Positions 6,037 to 7,829 of a DNA stretch of 7,829 bases are shown one piece after another; within the stretch, counting starts at the first letter, position 1; the number at the start of each line of letters is the position of its first letter. The notes beneath the pieces were generated by a model. The model ran no database searches. It was not told the origin of the DNA and saw only the letters and a list, made by a program, of their open reading frames with translations. Origin of the DNA: an uncultured Oscillospiraceae bacterium (lineage in GTDB: Bacteria > Bacillota > Clostridia > Oscillospirales > Oscillospiraceae); the NCBI GenBank assembly GCA_900763965.1, contig CAAFMG010000115.1:1-7829 (forward strand), written 5' to 3'. Both the position numbers and the translations under genes were made by a program.

Positions 6037-7452
6037 TTATACTCGTCTCCACTTTGCGCCCTGGGGTGTGTCGATGATCTCGATTCCCCGGGCTTTCAGT
6101 TCATCCCGAATCCGGTCAGCCTCTGCCCAGTTCTTGGCTTTCTTTGCCTCGGTGCGGGCTGCAACCAGGCTGTCGATTTCCGGATCGACTTCCACGATCT
6201 CCTCCTGGGCCTGCTTCTCCCGGAGGGCAGCGGCAGCAGGCAGCAGATTCAGAGACAGCACCTGGTCAAAGTCTGCAATCAGTGCCAGCTTGGTGGCATC
6301 ATTGCACTTGGCCTTCAGCACATCATACAGTGCCGTCACAGCAACAGAGGTATTCAGATCTCCATTGAGCGCATTGACAAAACGCTCCTTCAGCTTGGCT
6401 GCCGCCTCAGCGTCCACTTCACCCTCCTGCCGGAAGGTTGCGATCTTGGCAATCAACTTGTCATAAGCCGCCACCGCATTGTCCAGATTCTCCCAGGAGA
6501 ACACCAGATTCTTCCGATAATGGGATTGCAGGCAGAACAGGCGGTAGGCCATGGGATCATAGCCCTTCTTTTCCAGCAGAGAAACCGTCAGGAACTCGCC
6601 CTTGGATTTGCTCATCTTACCGGAGGCATCATTCAGGTGGCGGACATGGAACCAGTAATTGCACCACTTATGCCCCAGATAGCTCTCGGACTGGGCAATC
6701 TCATTGGTGTGGTGCGGGAAAGCATTGTCAATGCCGCCGGCGTGAATGTCCAGATCCTCGCCCAGATGCTTCATGGAAATGCAGGAGCACTCAATGTGCC
6801 AGCCGGGATAACCAACGCCCCAGGGAGAATCCCATTTCAGGGCCTGGTCTTCAAATTTACTCTTGGTAAACCACAGAACAAAGTCATTCTTGTTGCGCTT
6901 ATTGGTATCCTCTTCCACACCTTCCCGAACGCCTACAGCCAGATCTTCCTCATCGTGTTCGTTAAAAACGTAATACTTTTCCAGCGTAGAGGTGTCGAAG
7001 TAGACGTTACCGCCGGCGATATAAGCGCAGCCCTTATCCAGCAGGGTCTGAACCATGTGGATGTATTCCGGAATGCAGTTGGTAGCAGGCTCCACCACAT
7101 CCGGCCGCTTGATATTCAGCTTATCGCAGTCGGCAAAAAAAGCATCGGTGTAGAATCTCGCAATGTCCATGACGGACTTATGCTCCCGCTTGGCACCCTT
7201 GATCATCTTATCCTCGCCGGTATCTGCATCGGAAGCCAGATGGCCAACATCCGTAATGTTCATCACACGCTTGACATTGTAGCCCTCATAACGCAGAGTC
7301 TTTTCCAGCACATCCTCCATAATATAGGTGCGCAGATTGCCGATGTGGGCATAGTGATACACCGTCGGGCCGCAGGTATACATCTTAACAATATCAGGAT
7401 GATTGGGCACAAACAGCTCTTTCTTTCGGGTCAGGGAATTATACAAATACAT
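6037..7452 (-). CDS. cysS: Cysteinyl-tRNA synthetase
   Basis: A class I aminoacyl-tRNA synthetase that charges tRNA-Cys with cysteine using ATP. The protein is 471 residues, near the family norm. The Rossmann catalytic domain holds HIGN (36-39, the HIGH signature) and KMSKS (279-283). Zinc ligands that select cysteine are C27, C222, H247 and E251, with the last three spaced exactly as in E. coli CysS (C209, H234, E238). The C-terminal part has the DALR-type helical region and an end segment, NWAEADRIRDELKARGIEI, typical of bacterial CysS. I choose ATG 7452 because GGAGG (7461-7465) lies 8 bases upstream; an in-frame TTG at 7467 overlaps that site. It is the first gene of the operon and lies behind a cysteine-specific T-box leader, which independently confirms the identity. 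Confidence 0.98.
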   Translation of the reverse strand: MYLYNSLTRKKELFVPNHPDIVKMYTCGPTVYHYAHIGNLRTYIMEDVLEKTLRYEGYNVKRVMNITDVGHLASDADTGEDKMIKGAKREHKSVMDIARFYTDAFFADCDKLNIKRPDVVEPATNCIPEYIHMVQTLLDKGCAYIAGGNVYFDTSTLEKYYVFNEHDEEDLAVGVREGVEEDTNKRNKNDFVLWFTKSKFEDQALKWDSPWGVGYPGWHIECSCISMKHLGEDLDIHAGGIDNAFPHHTNEIAQSESYLGHKWCNYWFHVRHLNDASGKMSKSKGEFLTVSLLEKKGYDPMAYRLFCLQSHYRKNLVFSWENLDNAVAAYDKLIAKIATFRQEGEVDAEAAAKLKERFVNALNGDLNTSVAVTALYDVLKAKCNDATKLALIADFDQVLSLNLLPAAAALREKQAQEEIVEVDPEIDSLVAARTEAKKAKNWAEADRIRDELKARGIEIIDTPQGAKWRRV

Positions 7453-7505
7453 TTTGGTTTCCTCCAATGCTTAATATACAGAATAAAATGACGCTTATAC
7501 CATAC

Positions 7506-7548
7506 AAAAAATAAAACGCCTCTTATACCCCATTGGGCACAAGAGGCG
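7506..7548 (-). terminator. Regulated terminator of the T-box leader
   Basis: CGCCTCTTGTGCCC pairs over 14 bp (with two G-U pairs) with GGGTATAAGAGGCG around an AATG loop, followed by TTTTATTTTTT. CGCCTCTT is shared with the 3' side of the antiterminator, so the two structures exclude each other. Confidence 0.93.
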
Positions 7549-7700
7549 GTATGACCGCGGTTCCACTCTTATTTATTACTTGCTATGCAGTTGTCCGCTC
7601 CCGGATGCACTTTCCCGCCGCTGCCCCATCCCGGCTTACAGCCAATGGCCCGGACTCTCTGAAGGGTTTGCCTTGCGGTACTCTTTCCGTTCTATGCGGT
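7506..7700 (-). promoter_or_regulatory. T-box riboswitch, tRNA-Cys specific, upstream of cysS
   Basis: The leader RNA senses uncharged tRNA-Cys and controls read-through into cysS. Stem I runs from CCGC (7699-7696), pairing with GCGG (7598-7595), through the AAGAGTA loop-E strand. Its specifier is UGC (7609-7607) in the context AAAG-UGC-AUCCGGGAG. AGAGAGTCCGGGCC and GTAAGCCGG are the distal arm. A short stem III (ACTGC-ATA-GCAAGT) follows, then the T-box AGAGTGGAACCGCGG (7569-7555). The antiterminator is complete: AAGAG / bulge UGGAACC / GCGGU-CAU-ACCGC / CUCUU. Bulge UGGA should pair with the tRNA end UCCA, matching U73 of tRNA-Cys. The region between stem I and the T-box is only about 25 nt, too short for stem II and the IIA/B pseudoknot. 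The 53 nt between the T tract and cysS contain only the ribosome binding site. Confidence 0.95.
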
Positions 7701-7710
7701 ATTACTTGAT

Positions 7711-7740
7711 ATTTTACCATTCAGACCGCCATTTTGTCAA
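7711..7740 (-). promoter_or_regulatory. Promoter of the cysS-polA-rimI-tsaD operon
   Basis: Consensus -35 TTGACA (7740-7735), an 18-bp spacer and -10 TAAAAT (7716-7711), preceded by TG one base before, giving an extended -10 (TGGTAAAAT). The start of transcription should fall near 7704, just ahead of T-box stem I. It is a housekeeping sigma-A type promoter. The rest of the right edge (7741-7829) has stops in all three minus-strand frames and no supported gene. Confidence 0.85.
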
Positions 7741-7829
7741 GGTATTCCCTGCCAAAAAAGGGAGTTAGCGGCGGCAAAGCGTGAATGGAATGTAAATTAA
7801 TTACAATCAGTGTCAAAAAGGGTTACAAA

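Noticed and set aside
5998..7491. Long plus-strand open frame opposite cysS
   Set aside because: The minus-strand frame encodes a complete CysS with all catalytic motifs, and the opposite frame shows no known domain; it is a coding shadow. The same holds for long plus-strand frames opposite tsaD and polA.
7580..7768. 62-codon plus-strand open frame near the right edge
   Set aside because: It is the antisense of the T-box leader and cysS promoter, which fully explain the sequence.
1..7829. CRISPR array, tRNA/rRNA genes, toxin-antitoxin or other defence system
   Set aside because: No regularly spaced direct repeats, no tRNA-like cloverleaf and no coding space left for such genes were seen.

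Overview
The window looks like chromosomal DNA of a Gram-positive Clostridia member, most likely from the Oscillospiraceae/Ruminococcaceae group. Three things point there: strong AGGAG-type ribosome binding sites, a T-box leader in front of an aminoacyl-tRNA synthetase gene, and the character of the CysS, PolA and TsaD proteins. This placement is inference from sequence style; no database was searched.

Left part, plus strand (about 1-1470). An AT-rich leader with overlapping inverted repeats precedes two short flavodoxin-fold genes. The first (180-719) is an NADPH-dependent FMN reductase-like protein with an iron-sulfur-flavoprotein type cysteine cluster. The second (931-1410) is a flavodoxin. 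Between them sits a 161-bp element that is one long imperfect hairpin with inverted ends, flanked by a perfect CTAA duplication. It reads as a non-autonomous MITE that landed exactly behind the first gene's stop codon. An intrinsic terminator closes the unit at 1436-1469.

Right part, minus strand (1500-7740, transcribed right to left). Five tightly packed genes form one apparent operon: cysS, polA, rimI, tsaD and a GNAT acetyltransferase. Junctions are a 1-nt gap, a 4-nt ATGA overlap, a 4-nt TTGA overlap and a 1-nt gap. The operon has a clear promoter (TTGACA / extended TAAAAT), a complete T-box leader with a UGC (Cys) specifier and a UGGA acceptor-binding bulge that fits U73 of tRNA-Cys, and its own terminator at 1500-1538. 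The two transcription units converge and end between 1436 and 1538.

How the genes fit together: cysS, rimI and tsaD serve translation (tRNA-Cys charging, ribosomal protein S18 acetylation, t6A tRNA modification). polA serves DNA repair and Okazaki fragment processing. If there is no internal promoter, uncharged tRNA-Cys would raise transcription of all five genes, including DNA polymerase I. No wholly new defence or mobile system is visible. The most notable items are the MITE, the compact cysteine T-box driving a mixed replication/translation operon, and the TTG start of tsaD.
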